A stretch of DNA of 64,000 nt, taken from contig JALXBF010000183.1 of the NCBI GenBank assembly GCA_026991575.1, positions 1 to 64,000 on the forward strand. The letters run 5' to 3'. This stretch comes from Planctomycetota bacterium (lineage in GTDB: Bacteria; Planctomycetota; Planctomycetia; JALXBF01). Positions within the stretch are counted from its first letter, which is position 1; every line of letters starts with the position of its first letter. Positions 1 through 8,749 of the stretch are shown here, one piece after another. The notes under the pieces were generated by a model that made no database searches, was not told where the DNA came from, and was given only the letters and a program-made list of their open reading frames with translations. Position numbers and translations under genes: made by a program.

Positions 1-288
1 CACCGCACCGGCGGACCGGCGACGGTGAGTGAGTATCACATCAGCGACGATCGGCTCGTGCCCACGCTCGACCTGGAGCTCGGTGCCGGCTACCACCTTG
101 GCCACGGCTGGGCCATCTCCGCAGGGTACCTCTACTCGATCTGGTTTAATGTGGCTGGTCCGGAGGACCTGGTCGCCGAGCTTCGCAGCGGTTCGTACTA
201 TGGCAATGTAGAGGACGAGCTGTCCTGGGACGGCTTCTTCCTGCGGCTGGAGTACGGCCGCTTCCGCGGCACCGCTGTCGGTGACTGA
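1..288 (+). CDS. C-terminus of an outer-membrane beta-barrel protein (partial)
   Basis: The reading frame is open from the first base to a TGA at 286-288, so this is the 3' end of a gene that begins upstream; a GTG at 25 is only an internal codon. The visible ~95 residues alternate polar and aromatic residues and end in an aromatic-basic strand (RLEYGRF plus a short tail), as in the last strands of a beta-barrel. The text LELGAGYHLGHGW and the SAGYLYS strand resemble the planctomycete Lpg1974-type pore-forming outer-membrane proteins, but the fragment is too short for a firm family call. The next gene starts 4 bases after the stop, or overlaps it if its GTG is used, which suggests one operon. 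Confidence 0.6.
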   Translation, partial: HRTGGPATVSEYHISDDRLVPTLDLELGAGYHLGHGWAISAGYLYSIWFNVAGPEDLVAELRSGSYYGNVEDELSWDGFFLRLEYGRFRGTAVGD

Positions 289-292
289 AGCG

Positions 293-1684
293 ATGCGCGG
301 TATACGAAGTTGGCGAGTCCCCGCCGCGACCGCGGCGCTGGTGGCCCTCAGCACGCTCTCTGTCGCCCTGGTGGCCGGCTGCGCGAAGGAACCGGACGAG
401 CCGCCCAGCCGACCAGCGGCAGGCGCCGTCGTGCGCGTCTCTGTGCTCGATAGCCCACAGGCAGAAAGCTTCCTGGAGTTGCATGTGCCGGACTGGCAGG
501 TGCAGTCGGGCGGTCGGGTGGAGATGCAGGAGGAGGCCGAGGGGGGAGCTGATCTGTACATCGCGCCTCTCGGCGAGCTGGGTCGGTTGGCTGCGCGGTT
601 CATGTTGGCGGAGTTGCCCGCGGACGTTTATGAGCCGGACCCAAACGCGCCGCGCGACTGGCCCGAGGCCGTGCGCGACCACCTCTGGTACTGGGGGCCG
701 ACGCGGTGTGTCGTGCCGTTGTCCGTGCGCACCTACGTGCTGGCATATTGCCCGGACCGGCTGCCCCGATCGCTGCGTGAGCGCGTAGAACAGATCAGCA
801 CGTGGCGCGAACTGGATGAACTCGTGGCAAAGCTGCCGGGCGAAGGCCCCGGCCTGCTGGTTCCCAGCATAACGGTCGCGGTGCTGCTCCGCGCAGCAAC
901 GTACGCACGGTCGCCGCAAAGTTTTGCGTTCCTGATCGAACCGTGGCAGGGGGAAGTGCTTGTCGACGCCCCCCCGGTTGTGAAGGCAATGAGCGAGTGG
1001 CTCGGAGTGCGGAAGCAGATCGCGGTAGGGGGAGCCTCCGATTTGGTCGCCGGAAAGGCCCCCTTGGCCATCGTTGCGACTGATTCGGTTCGCCCGCTAC
1101 TGACGGAGCAGACGGGCATCACCGCGCGGTTCGCGCCACTGCCTGGATCCATGGACTACTACGACCATGCCGCGGGACAGTGGCGGCAAGTTGCAGGTGA
1201 CGAAGGACCGCACCGCGTAGCATTCTTCGATGGCATCGTGGCCATTGTGCCGGATGGCATCGACAACATCGACGCAGCGCAGTCGCTAGTACGATTCCTG
1301 GTTTCTCCAGAGACCAGCCTGGCCGGCGTGGTGGACCCGCAAGTTGGACTGGGACCGTTCCGGCTGAGTCACTTCCGAAGGACGGGGCAGTGGTCAGCCG
1401 CAGGATGGGACGTGACGAAACTGGGTAGCTACTTTGCGGCAGTCCAGACCACGCTGGCCAATCGCGTTGCAGTCGAGACGCTGCAGGTGCGCAACGCGCG
1501 AGAACTGGCCGGATTGCTGCAGGAGGCCGTCGAGGAGCTGTGGCAGGGGAAGGCGGAGTCCGTGGGCGACCGGCTCAAGGCGCTGCACGCTGCCTGGCGA
1601 GAGGCGATCGACCGGGCGGGCCGAGAACATGTCGTGGAAGACTACCGACGCAGCGTTGGACTGGTCGGCATTGTTTCCCAGTAG
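293..1684 (+). CDS. Extracellular solute-binding-type lipoprotein
   Basis: A protein of 463 residues. The N-terminus has an Arg-rich start, a hydrophobic stretch and the lipobox LVAGC, so it should be lipidated and held in a membrane. The rest reads like a family 1 extracellular solute-binding protein: a first lobe with short strand/helix units, a hinge near WYWGPTRCVVPLSVRTYVL (a typical ligand-cleft segment), and a second lobe with AFFDGIVAIVPDG and a C-terminal helical part. No permease or ATPase gene lies beside it, so it may act as a sensor or structural lipoprotein rather than in ABC import. I prefer ATG 293. A GTG at 281 would overlap the upstream gene by 8 bases and add four residues. 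The gene is followed by non-coding DNA. Confidence 0.65.
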   Translation: MRGIRSWRVPAATAALVALSTLSVALVAGCAKEPDEPPSRPAAGAVVRVSVLDSPQAESFLELHVPDWQVQSGGRVEMQEEAEGGADLYIAPLGELGRLAARFMLAELPADVYEPDPNAPRDWPEAVRDHLWYWGPTRCVVPLSVRTYVLAYCPDRLPRSLRERVEQISTWRELDELVAKLPGEGPGLLVPSITVAVLLRAATYARSPQSFAFLIEPWQGEVLVDAPPVVKAMSEWLGVRKQIAVGGASDLVAGKAPLAIVATDSVRPLLTEQTGITARFAPLPGSMDYYDHAAGQWRQVAGDEGPHRVAFFDGIVAIVPDGIDNIDAAQSLVRFLVSPETSLAGVVDPQVGLGPFRLSHFRRTGQWSAAGWDVTKLGSYFAAVQTTLANRVAVETLQVRNARELAGLLQEAVEELWQGKAESVGDRLKALHAAWREAIDRAGREHVVEDYRRSVGLVGIVSQ

Positions 1685-2036
1685 GCCATCTTCGGCCTAA
1701 CGCGCGGGCAGCCGTTCCTTGGGTAATTTGCATGGTGGTCATGCTGCTGCCCGGTCAATCGCCATCAGTACGCCCAGTTGCCCTGGCCATAGCGAAGTGG
1801 GCGATCGAGGATGGTCAGCCCTCTTCGGGGGGTTCCGCGGTCGACACGCTCAGGTACCGAGCCTGGGGCGAGGCGTGGGCGATCGGCATCGGTGGTGCCT
1901 GCCCGTAGGGCACGCTTCGGGCCGAGAACAGGGGGCCCCGACGGCGCCCTCTGGAACGGGGCGGTTGCCGTGTCGCGGGGGCACCGGCTGGTTTCGTTGA
2001 CGGCTTCGATCATGCTGCTTATGATGAGGTGACGTT
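1685..2036. other. Intergenic, upstream of tRNA-Ala
   Basis: About 350 bases without a convincing gene. The ORFs crossing it are short, on both strands, and run through the tRNA. I see no strong hairpin with a T-run and no repeat; it presumably holds the tRNA promoter. Confidence 0.5.
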
Positions 2037-2109
2037 GGGGCGGTAGCTCAGCTGGGAGAGCGCCAGAATCGCACTCTGGAGGTCGGGGGTTCGACTCCCC
2101 TCCGCTCCA
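2037..2109 (+). tRNA. tRNA-Ala (anticodon CGC)
   Basis: A full cloverleaf can be drawn: acceptor GGGGCGG (2037-2043) with CCGCTCC (2102-2108), D-stem GCTC/GAGC, anticodon stem CCAGA/TCTGG around loop ATCGCAC, T-stem GGGGG/CCCCT around TTCGACT, discriminator A2109. The anticodon at 2070-2072 is CGC, which reads GCG. The acceptor has a G3:U70 wobble pair, the known alanine identity element, which confirms the call independently. CCA is not encoded. Confidence 0.95.
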
Positions 2110-2431
2110 CTTGCCTTTCCCGAGCGAAACCGGTCTGCGACAGGTCTGCCGTTTGGCTGTAGTGCAATCGCGGCAGCTTCCTGCGGGGCGGAGGCTGCTG
2201 CACACGTTACACCTGGCCGTGTGCTTGGGCCGCGGTTCGCCCGGCGCCGCAGCGCAGCTTCCCGAGAACATTTAGGTTTCCCTCAGCACGCGGACGATAG
2301 TCCTAGTAGGTTACCGCATAACGTGTGGCCGCGGTTCCGCCGTGCCCCTCTGACTGCGTGGGATCTTCCGCCGGGTGCCGGCCAGGCACTGGAGTATTCT
2401 GCCAGCCACGTAACGAGGCAGGGATGCAAGA
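2110..2431. other. Intergenic between tRNA-Ala and the porin gene
   Basis: About 320 bases with no supported gene. It should carry the promoter of the downstream outer-membrane gene. A weak AGGG lies a few bases before its ATG. No clear -10/-35 pair or repeat is visible. Confidence 0.5.
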
Positions 2432-4000
2432 ATGAGGACGATCAACCTGACACATTTGTTGGCCATGAGCTGCGTGGGGAGTGCCCTGGCGCTCTCCAAC
2501 GCGTTCCTGATTGCCGGAGAGAGCGGTCCTGAGACCGGCGCGTCGGCCGAGGCCGCCCCTAGGTCGATCAGTGCCATCCTTGAGCAGTTGCCAGACCGCG
2601 ACGCGAAGGCCATCGCGTACGAGGCTGCCGACGGCCAGAGTCAGTCGGAGGCCAAGCCGGCAGACGGGGCAGAAGCCGAGACGACAGCCGCCGAGACGGT
2701 CGAGCCGGTCAGCACGTTTGACCCGTTCGGCGACCCCGCATGGAGCCACTGGGACCTCGGTTGGCTAACGCTCGATTTCGGCGCCCAGTGGCGTTACCGG
2801 TTCCATTATGAGGACAATCTGCGGCTGAACGGTCAGGATGACTCGTTCCTGCTGCGACGGACCCGCCTGTGGACCGACGTGAACATCGGCGGCCTGCTGC
2901 TGGGTCGGTTGGAGGTCATCGATGCAATATCGCATTTCGAAGACCTACCGCCTCGCTTCATTGACGAGAACCGTTGGGACCTGCTGAACGCATGGGGCGA
3001 GGTGACGATCTGGAATCCGAATCCGGAAACGCGGATAGCGTTTCGCGCAGGGCGGCAGGAGTTGCTCTACGGTTCACAACGGCTGATCTCGCCACTGGAC
3101 TGGGCCAACACGCGTCGGACGTTTGAGGGCTACCGGCTGTACGGCACATATGGCCCATTCAGCCTGGATCTGTTCTGGGTCCGCCCGTTCCCGCCCCAGC
3201 AGCACGTGAACCTTGACCATAACCTGGACAACTCGGACCAGAGCCAGGAATTCAGCGGGATCTGGGGAAGCTACAAGGGTGAGAACTGCATCGTCGACAT
3301 CTACTTCCTGCGGCTCAAAGAGCAGGACAATATTGTCTACGGTCGCTCCGAGGTGCCGGGCGACTGGGACGTGAACACGATCGGTGGTCGCTGGACCGGC
3401 AACTGGGGCAACTGGTTGTATGACTTTGAGGGCGGGGTGCAGTTCGGTGACTACGCGGACCTGAACTGGCAGGACGCTGGCTTCTGGACGGCCGGTTTGG
3501 GTTATCGCTGCAGTGACTGGCTGTGGCAGCCGGAATTCTGGGTGTTCTACGACTGGGCGTCCGGTGACGAGGATCCGTTCGACGGCGAGCGAAACACGGC
3601 ATTCCAGTACTTCCCCTTCGGACACTACTACCTGGGATGGGCCGATCTGGTGGGCCGCCAAAACATCAAGGACTGGAACTTCCGCCTGTCGGCCAAGCCG
3701 CTGGAGAACGTGGTTCTGACCGCCTGGTACCACATTTACCGGCTTGAAGAGGCTCGCGATGCCCTGTACAACGCAGCCGGTGTGCCAATCCGCCGCGACA
3801 TCACCGGTGCTGCGGGCAAGGACGTGGGTCAGGAGCTTGACCTGACGATCCTTTGGAACGTGTTCCCGGGCCACACCTTGTTGTTTGGCTACAGCCGGTT
3901 CTATGCTGGTGATTTTCTGGCCAACACCGGTAACGGCGACGACGCCGACTTCTTCTACACCCAGTGGGTGATCGAGTGGCCGGGAATTGCTAGGCACTGA
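2432..4000 (+). CDS. Alginate-export-type outer-membrane beta-barrel porin
   Basis: A protein of 522 residues. Residues 1-30 form a signal peptide (MRTINLTH, then a hydrophobic stretch). Residues 30-95 are an Ala/Glu-rich, probably flexible or periplasmic stretch. From WLTLDFGAQWRYRFHYEDN onward the sequence is a run of amphipathic beta strands with many Trp/Tyr girdle residues (FLLRRTRLWTDV, FRAGRQELLYGSQRL, FEGYRLYGTYGPF) to a last strand ending WPGIARH. This matches the AlgE-like alginate export domain family. Planctomycetes have many such barrels and the true substrate is unknown. No alginate genes are nearby. A strong terminator follows at 4034. Confidence 0.8.
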   Translation: MRTINLTHLLAMSCVGSALALSNAFLIAGESGPETGASAEAAPRSISAILEQLPDRDAKAIAYEAADGQSQSEAKPADGAEAETTAAETVEPVSTFDPFGDPAWSHWDLGWLTLDFGAQWRYRFHYEDNLRLNGQDDSFLLRRTRLWTDVNIGGLLLGRLEVIDAISHFEDLPPRFIDENRWDLLNAWGEVTIWNPNPETRIAFRAGRQELLYGSQRLISPLDWANTRRTFEGYRLYGTYGPFSLDLFWVRPFPPQQHVNLDHNLDNSDQSQEFSGIWGSYKGENCIVDIYFLRLKEQDNIVYGRSEVPGDWDVNTIGGRWTGNWGNWLYDFEGGVQFGDYADLNWQDAGFWTAGLGYRCSDWLWQPEFWVFYDWASGDEDPFDGERNTAFQYFPFGHYYLGWADLVGRQNIKDWNFRLSAKPLENVVLTAWYHIYRLEEARDALYNAAGVPIRRDITGAAGKDVGQELDLTILWNVFPGHTLLFGYSRFYAGDFLANTGNGDDADFFYTQWVIEWPGIARH

Positions 4001-4033
4001 CCAACCGTGTCGTCGGCCAGGGCAAAGCAAAAC

Positions 4034-4066
4034 GGCGAGGCCGGATCATCGGCCTCGCCTTCTTTC
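4034..4066. terminator. Bidirectional Rho-independent terminator
   Basis: A perfect 10-bp stem GGCGAGGCCG / CGGCCTCGCC (4034-4043 and 4050-4059) with a 6-base loop. On the plus strand it is followed by TTCTTTC, on the minus strand by GTTTTGCTTTG. It lies between the convergent stops of the porin (4000) and the cmr operon (4111), so it can end both transcripts. Confidence 0.85.
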
Positions 4067-4110
4067 ATTCATGCGTTGCCGTCACTGCCACTGCGGCGAC
4101 GGTGGCCGGC

Positions 4111-6111
4111 TCAGTCGGTCTGCTCCTGCGTGCCGGCTGCCAGGCCGAGCAGATAGTTGCGGTACTTCTGCAATAGGCCACGGCTGGCCGGAAGCGAGGG
4201 CAACTCCGGAGCAGGGAAGAACGACGCTGTTACGGAGTAGCCTTCAGGCGTCTGGTTCAGATGGAAACAGACCGGCGCTGCATGGCGGCGGGTGCGTTGG
4301 ACGTGTTTGCCCGGATGGAACAGGAGATCGCCCCGCACCACCAGCTTCCGCGGCATGCCAAGACCGCGGCGTTCGTCCTTGGGAATGCTTCGGGCGAACC
4401 GGCGCATGCGATCGCCCAGGCTGTTTAGCGCCGCCCAGACCTGGTTCTTCCCCAACGGCACGGTGACGGGAGCCAGAGGCGGCTCGCTGCGCAGTGCCGC
4501 GGCAAAGGAAGCGGACTGAACCTTGGCGTCATCGTAGTGGCGCGGGGGAAAACCACACTGACGTCGCAGCCTGGCAGCTAGCTCCCCGGCCGACTCCAAC
4601 GACAAGTCAGCCAGGGGTTCCGCGCACGCCAACGAGCCAAAGCCCTTCCGCGCCTTGGCGCCGATGCCGCCGTAGGTAGCCAGCAGCCAGAGCGCAAGCT
4701 TGAACTGTTCCAGCACGTCTGTGGCGCTCAGCTGCCAGCGTCGCCGAAGCGTAGCGGCTTCGAACGATGTCGGCTGGGCCAGAGCGATGATCCGCCATCG
4801 CGCACCGCTAGGCAGGTACCATCGTCTTCGGTTCGCCTGTTCCGCGAGCCCGTACGTGATATAGGCCAGGCCTGGTTGTTCGCCGGGCTTGGGTGACTCC
4901 AGCTCATACTGGCGAACGATCGCGGCGCGATCGAACAGCTCCGGGTCGGGCACGTCGACCCGCTCGATTCTGAGACTGATCGGACTGGCGAGTTCGACAC
5001 TGCCCCAGATGGAGCTCTCCAACGCTTTCAGCTGCTGGCGCGTAAGGTAGCCGGCGTGCAGGGTACGCCACCACCACCGCAGCAACCCGCGGAGTGAGTT
5101 GCCGCGGAGATCGCAGCCGGCGGGATCGGATGGCTCGGCACCACCGAGGAAGGCAGGGCTGACGAGCATCAGCTCCAGTTCCATGCTCGCCAGCTTCTCA
5201 CTGGCCAGGTCGACCGGTGCGGCAACGGAGCTGGCCTCTGTGTCCATTCGACCGTAGCCGGATGCGGTCTTGGCGCCGACCCCCAGGTGGGCGAGCGCTT
5301 CGATGAGCCACTGGCGCGCCAGTTCGACGTGCTGCTGCGGTACGGCCGGGTGCCGGGGCGCGACGCCAAAAAGGAATTCCGTGCCTGCCGGCACGGCCGG
5401 GAAGTAAACCGGCTGCGGTTGGTCCCAATCTCCCGGCGGATCATTGCCCTGGTAGTAGTGGGGATAGTGGGTGTTGACGATGTCTAGCTGGATTTGCCGG
5501 AGGTTGACCGGCCACGCTTCAACGAAGACGACGTTGCCTGCTGCCGCGTTACTGGCACCGTCGCCTTGGCCGGTTGGGACCGTGCCGAAGATCGCGTCGA
5601 TTAGTGCCTGAGCCTGCGCGCGATCTGGCTGACGAGGTTTCCAGATGTTTTCCGCGTACCGGCGGGTCATGCCCTTCAGCGCTGTGCCCGGAATGTAAGG
5701 GGTTCCCCACACCGGATGCAGTGCGATGCCACCGTTTTCGAGCGACGTGGTGCGGGACAGGTGCAGGCAAAGCGGGGAGCTGGTGGCGGCCACGAACGAC
5801 TGCGCGCCTAGGTCTCGCAGCAGCACGCGGTGCCGCTCGATGATGCGCTCCCAGGCAAGACGCTCCCAGGCTGCCTTTGCGTCCTCGGCGGCAAAGCGGA
5901 TGATTTCCCGCTGTATCCGCTGGTCGAAGCGGCTTGGCGCCAGTTTCATGTACTTGTCGAACAGCAGTCCCCCGTTTGCCTCGCGGCGATGTCGCTGCAC
6001 CAGCCGCGCGGTGCTGCGGGGCAGTGGCAGGAGGCGTTCCTGGCGATCGGCCAATTGCTGTGGGCCCCGGCGGGCGGTTTGAAGGTTCCGCGGCCTGCGT
6101 TCGCGTGCCAC
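4111..6111 (-). CDS. cmr6-cmr1: Type III-B CRISPR RAMP fusion Cmr6-Cmr1
   Basis: A single open frame of 666 residues carrying two RAMP proteins in order. Residues ~1-300 are Cmr6: GLLFDKYMKL near residue 48, the RAMP loop GTPYIPGTALKG at 136-147, and a glycine-rich loop GVGAKTASGYG at 277-287. Residues ~309-666 are Cmr1: ELMLVSPAFLGGAEPSD, then LRGNSLRGLLRWWWR at 335-349 and GGIGAKARKGFGS at 481-493. The start is a GTG at 6111-6109 with AAGGAG seven bases upstream. An upstream ATG at 6360 would add 83 residues of unlikely composition that lie antiparallel in frame over cmr5. In known Cmr complexes Cmr6 and Cmr1 sit next to each other at the 3' end of the crRNA, so the fusion order fits the assembly. 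Last gene of the operon. Confidence 0.88.
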   Translation of the reverse strand: MARERRPRNLQTARRGPQQLADRQERLLPLPRSTARLVQRHRREANGGLLFDKYMKLAPSRFDQRIQREIIRFAAEDAKAAWERLAWERIIERHRVLLRDLGAQSFVAATSSPLCLHLSRTTSLENGGIALHPVWGTPYIPGTALKGMTRRYAENIWKPRQPDRAQAQALIDAIFGTVPTGQGDGASNAAAGNVVFVEAWPVNLRQIQLDIVNTHYPHYYQGNDPPGDWDQPQPVYFPAVPAGTEFLFGVAPRHPAVPQQHVELARQWLIEALAHLGVGAKTASGYGRMDTEASSVAAPVDLASEKLASMELELMLVSPAFLGGAEPSDPAGCDLRGNSLRGLLRWWWRTLHAGYLTRQQLKALESSIWGSVELASPISLRIERVDVPDPELFDRAAIVRQYELESPKPGEQPGLAYITYGLAEQANRRRWYLPSGARWRIIALAQPTSFEAATLRRRWQLSATDVLEQFKLALWLLATYGGIGAKARKGFGSLACAEPLADLSLESAGELAARLRRQCGFPPRHYDDAKVQSASFAAALRSEPPLAPVTVPLGKNQVWAALNSLGDRMRRFARSIPKDERRGLGMPRKLVVRGDLLFHPGKHVQRTRRHAAPVCFHLNQTPEGYSVTASFFPAPELPSLPASRGLLQKYRNYLLGLAAGTQEQTD

Positions 6112-6184
6112 CGTCTCACTCCTTCGCTCGCCTAGAGTCGCTGTGTCCGAGACCAGGGCGTGGCGTGCGGTTGCGGTCCGTTGG

Positions 6185-6601
6185 CTAGGCGCTGCCCGTG
6201 TCCGATTGCGTAAAGCCCTCCGCTTCCACAAAGCGGGCAAGCCACTGGCTGTAAGCGATCGCCTCGGCCGTGGCCAGTCGAAGGAAGTCAGCGTCCCGTT
6301 CGATGATTGCCTCCAGCAGGGCGTCCGGTCCGGTCGCTTCCTGGCCAGCACGGCGGGCAAGCACCCATTCGGACAGTGCCTGCCGCAAATCCTTGGCGGT
6401 TCCTTTTGCCTTCAAGAACGCCAACGTCTGGCCTAATCCCGAGCACAGGATCCGGGCGGGCAGCCGTTTGGCCTCTCTACCAAACTCTTTCTGAACCGCT
6501 TCTGATGCTGATTCCTTGAGCCGCTGGACCACAGACCAGGCGTGTGCGGCCCGGCGCTGATCCAGCGTTTGCAGCCTGGTCTGTTTCGTGTCGCTTGCCA
6601 T
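6185..6601 (-). CDS. cmr5: Type III-B CRISPR small subunit Cmr5
   Basis: A protein of 138 residues, almost wholly helical and basic, the usual size for Cmr5. The start region QTLDQRRAAHAWSVVQRLK is the typical first helix of the family. Cmr5 (the Cas11 role) forms the inner filament beside Cmr4 and contacts the target RNA. It sits 28 bases after cmr4 and 73 before cmr6-cmr1, in the order expected for Cmr operons. The ATG at 6601 has GGAGAG upstream. Confidence 0.85.
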   Translation of the reverse strand: MASDTKQTRLQTLDQRRAAHAWSVVQRLKESASEAVQKEFGREAKRLPARILCSGLGQTLAFLKAKGTAKDLRQALSEWVLARRAGQEATGPDALLEAIIERDADFLRLATAEAIAYSQWLARFVEAEGFTQSDTGSA

Positions 6602-6629
6602 CGCACGCTCTCCGTCGCTGGCTGAACAG

Positions 6630-7550
6630 CTAGCTGATCAGGCGCACCGTGCAGAACCCCTTGCCAACGGTTTCGTCACCACCGACCTGCAACACGGGGG
6701 GTAGCTTTTCCTTCAGGTAGCCGAGAACCTGCGAGGCCCCCCACTGCTGGGCGGCCTTGTCCCGGGTCCTGTTTGCGATCAGTACCGAGTAGAGCACGGT
6801 CTCGGCCGGCAGGAACTCCTCATAGAAAAGGCCGCCTTCGGAGGCCGTCTTACTGTCGGCTTCCAGCCGGATCCGCGCCGTGATTTCGGTGCTGTACTGC
6901 ACGAAGTGGCTGAAGTCGTCGTCGTGGAGGATGACCAGGTGGCTTGCCATCCGCTGGCTGCTGAGTTGATCAGTGGCGATGTGCTGGGCGAACCAGCGGC
7001 CCAGTGCGTCGCAAGTTCCCACACGCTGGAACTCGAATTCTTCCAACACCACCGAGTCGACGCCACCACCAGAGACCACCACATCCCCGCTGGCGGCCAA
7101 GGCCTGGTTGCGATCCGGCTCTCTTTCTAGCGGCGGTGGGTTCAGTTGCAGGCCGGACCAGCTGATGTCCTGGCTCAGCCGTTCCAGCGCCGTCGGGCAC
7201 GTGACCCAGGCGAACACGCCCCTGAGAGAGCGGACCGGGAAAGCCAGGACGCGGGCGTCGGTGACGCTGACCGCGCCGGCGTGCAGGCGAGATTCCTGGG
7301 GGCGGTCCGGGCCAAAAACGGCGGTCAACTCAGCATCTTGACCCGGCTGCGCGCCGGAGCGGCGTCGGCAGGCGTCGCGCAGAACCCCCTTGATCGCCGA
7401 GCCCGCTATCATGGGCCAGCCGGTGAAGCGTTCACGTTGCACGGGCAGATCTACCAGGCCCAGGGCCGTTCCGGTGCCCGGATGCAAGGGCGTGCGTGCG
7501 TGGAGCACAAGCAGCCCGCTGCGTACCGTTTCCTCAAAGGCCACACTCAT
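6630..7550 (-). CDS. cmr4: Type III-B CRISPR backbone RNase Cmr4 (Cas7)
   Basis: A protein of 306 residues. The N-terminus is classic Cmr4: VLHARTPLHPGTGTALG then VDLPVQRERFTGWPMI and the RAMP loop GSAIKGVLRDA (residues ~50-60). Cmr4 copies line the crRNA and cut bound target RNA every six bases; the Asp in VDLPVQRE (D34) is the probable catalytic residue by position. C-terminal GGDETVGKGFCTVRL is a second RAMP-like glycine motif. The ATG overlaps the cmr3 stop as ATGA at 7550-7547, so the two are translationally coupled. Confidence 0.92.
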   Translation of the reverse strand: MSVAFEETVRSGLLVLHARTPLHPGTGTALGLVDLPVQRERFTGWPMIAGSAIKGVLRDACRRRSGAQPGQDAELTAVFGPDRPQESRLHAGAVSVTDARVLAFPVRSLRGVFAWVTCPTALERLSQDISWSGLQLNPPPLEREPDRNQALAASGDVVVSGGGVDSVVLEEFEFQRVGTCDALGRWFAQHIATDQLSSQRMASHLVILHDDDFSHFVQYSTEITARIRLEADSKTASEGGLFYEEFLPAETVLYSVLIANRTRDKAAQQWGASQVLGYLKEKLPPVLQVGGDETVGKGFCTVRLIS

Positions 7551-8749
7551 GAGCCTTTCTCCTCCGTCGTGTTTTCTTGGTCATCGCCTTCTTCTCGGGG
7601 TGGCTCCAGGAGGATCAGCCTCCTTCGGCCCCGCAACCAACAGCCCCAGCCGCTGAAGCGCTCGTCCGGAGAGGAGTGTAGCGGATTGGGTAGTAGCGGC
7701 CGGATGGCGTCCGGTGTGAAATACACGGCACCGGCCGCTGCTGCCAACCGGGTCGGCTTCGGAGCACGCAGGGCGTAGTTCCAACCCGAGATGGCGAGGG
7801 TCTCACGCACGAAGCGTGCGCCGAGTCCCAGGTCGGGGACCAGGCCAAGCTGTTCATCGAGAACGAACGTGGGCGTGGTGAACAGCATCAGCGGCACGAA
7901 CCCGTCCGGCAAATCGGTCGGCTCGATATCTGACCATGCAATGGCCCGCTCCAGCAAATGCACGCGAACATAGCGCCGGCCCCCGCCCAGCGGCAGCAGC
8001 TTCAAACTGCGCACCGCGTCATCGAGTGCCTTCTCTGCGGCTGTCGTCAGCGACACGTAGAGGCCCACGCCTGGTCGGAAGGACAGGTACTGCCGAGCGT
8101 AGAGCAGTCCGTGGGCTGAGGAGGCTGTGGCCGGGTCGATGGCAGTACCGACCCGCGTGTCGAGACGATACAGGTCCTCAGGCCGTACGAGGTGCTCTTC
8201 TGAGACTTCCTCGTCACGTAAGTACCGTGCCAGGCCCTCCAGCGTGATGTATTCCCGGCAAGGCTGGACCTTGCCGGCACCGCGGACAGGATGGTAAGCG
8301 AAGTCTTGGTCGGTCGGTTCCTTGAACCACTCCTTGTAGGAGTAGATCGGCTGTGCCCGCACCAGTCGGCGTCGACCGCGGTGCTCACGCCAGAACAGGT
8401 CGTGCGGCGCCGGAACGAACACTTCGATTTCCCCGGACCGTCGCCGTCGGGCGAGCCACGGGCCGCGGACGACCGTGCAAGAGAACGGTTCTCGGAGCGA
8501 CTCTTGCAGCGATGACTCGACCGCACGCTCTAGCATCAGACCGCGACGCAAGCCGTCGGCGATCTTGTCGAAGTCGGCATCCAGGTAGGTCAACAGAGCG
8601 GTAAGCAGGGCGCCGGTAACGGGCTGTGGCGTGGGCAACAGCGTGTCACTCCGTTCCACGATAGCCGATGGCCGGCCATCGCCGAAGCGGAGCACATCCA
8701 GTGGTTCCAGAAATAGGGCGTATTCCCTGGTCTCGAGCGCCTGTCTCAT
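7547..8749 (-). CDS. cmr3: Type III-B CRISPR protein Cmr3 (Cas5 group)
   Basis: A protein of 400 residues. The N-terminal FLEPLDVLRFGDGRPS is the Cmr3 hallmark, followed by TPQPVTGALLTALL. Cmr3 caps the 5' repeat tag of the crRNA and binds Cmr2. The start is set by the ATGA overlap with the cmr2 stop (8749-8746). A longer frame reaching 8818 only reads cmr2 sequence in another frame. The C-terminus ends in an acidic tail that overlaps cmr4 by four bases. Confidence 0.9.
   Translation of the reverse strand: MRQALETREYALFLEPLDVLRFGDGRPSAIVERSDTLLPTPQPVTGALLTALLTYLDADFDKIADGLRRGLMLERAVESSLQESLREPFSCTVVRGPWLARRRRSGEIEVFVPAPHDLFWREHRGRRRLVRAQPIYSYKEWFKEPTDQDFAYHPVRGAGKVQPCREYITLEGLARYLRDEEVSEEHLVRPEDLYRLDTRVGTAIDPATASSAHGLLYARQYLSFRPGVGLYVSLTTAAEKALDDAVRSLKLLPLGGGRRYVRVHLLERAIAWSDIEPTDLPDGFVPLMLFTTPTFVLDEQLGLVPDLGLGARFVRETLAISGWNYALRAPKPTRLAAAAGAVYFTPDAIRPLLPNPLHSSPDERFSGWGCWLRGRRRLILLEPPREEGDDQENTTEEKGS

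Noticed and set aside
2037..2109. tRNA-Ala as an integration site
   Set aside because: No integrase and no direct repeat of the tRNA 3' end were found; the same holds for tRNA-Phe.
6112..6360. Upstream extension of the Cmr6-Cmr1 frame by 83 codons
   Set aside because: The extra residues are Arg-rich without RAMP similarity and overlap cmr5, whereas GTG 6111 has a perfect ribosome site.
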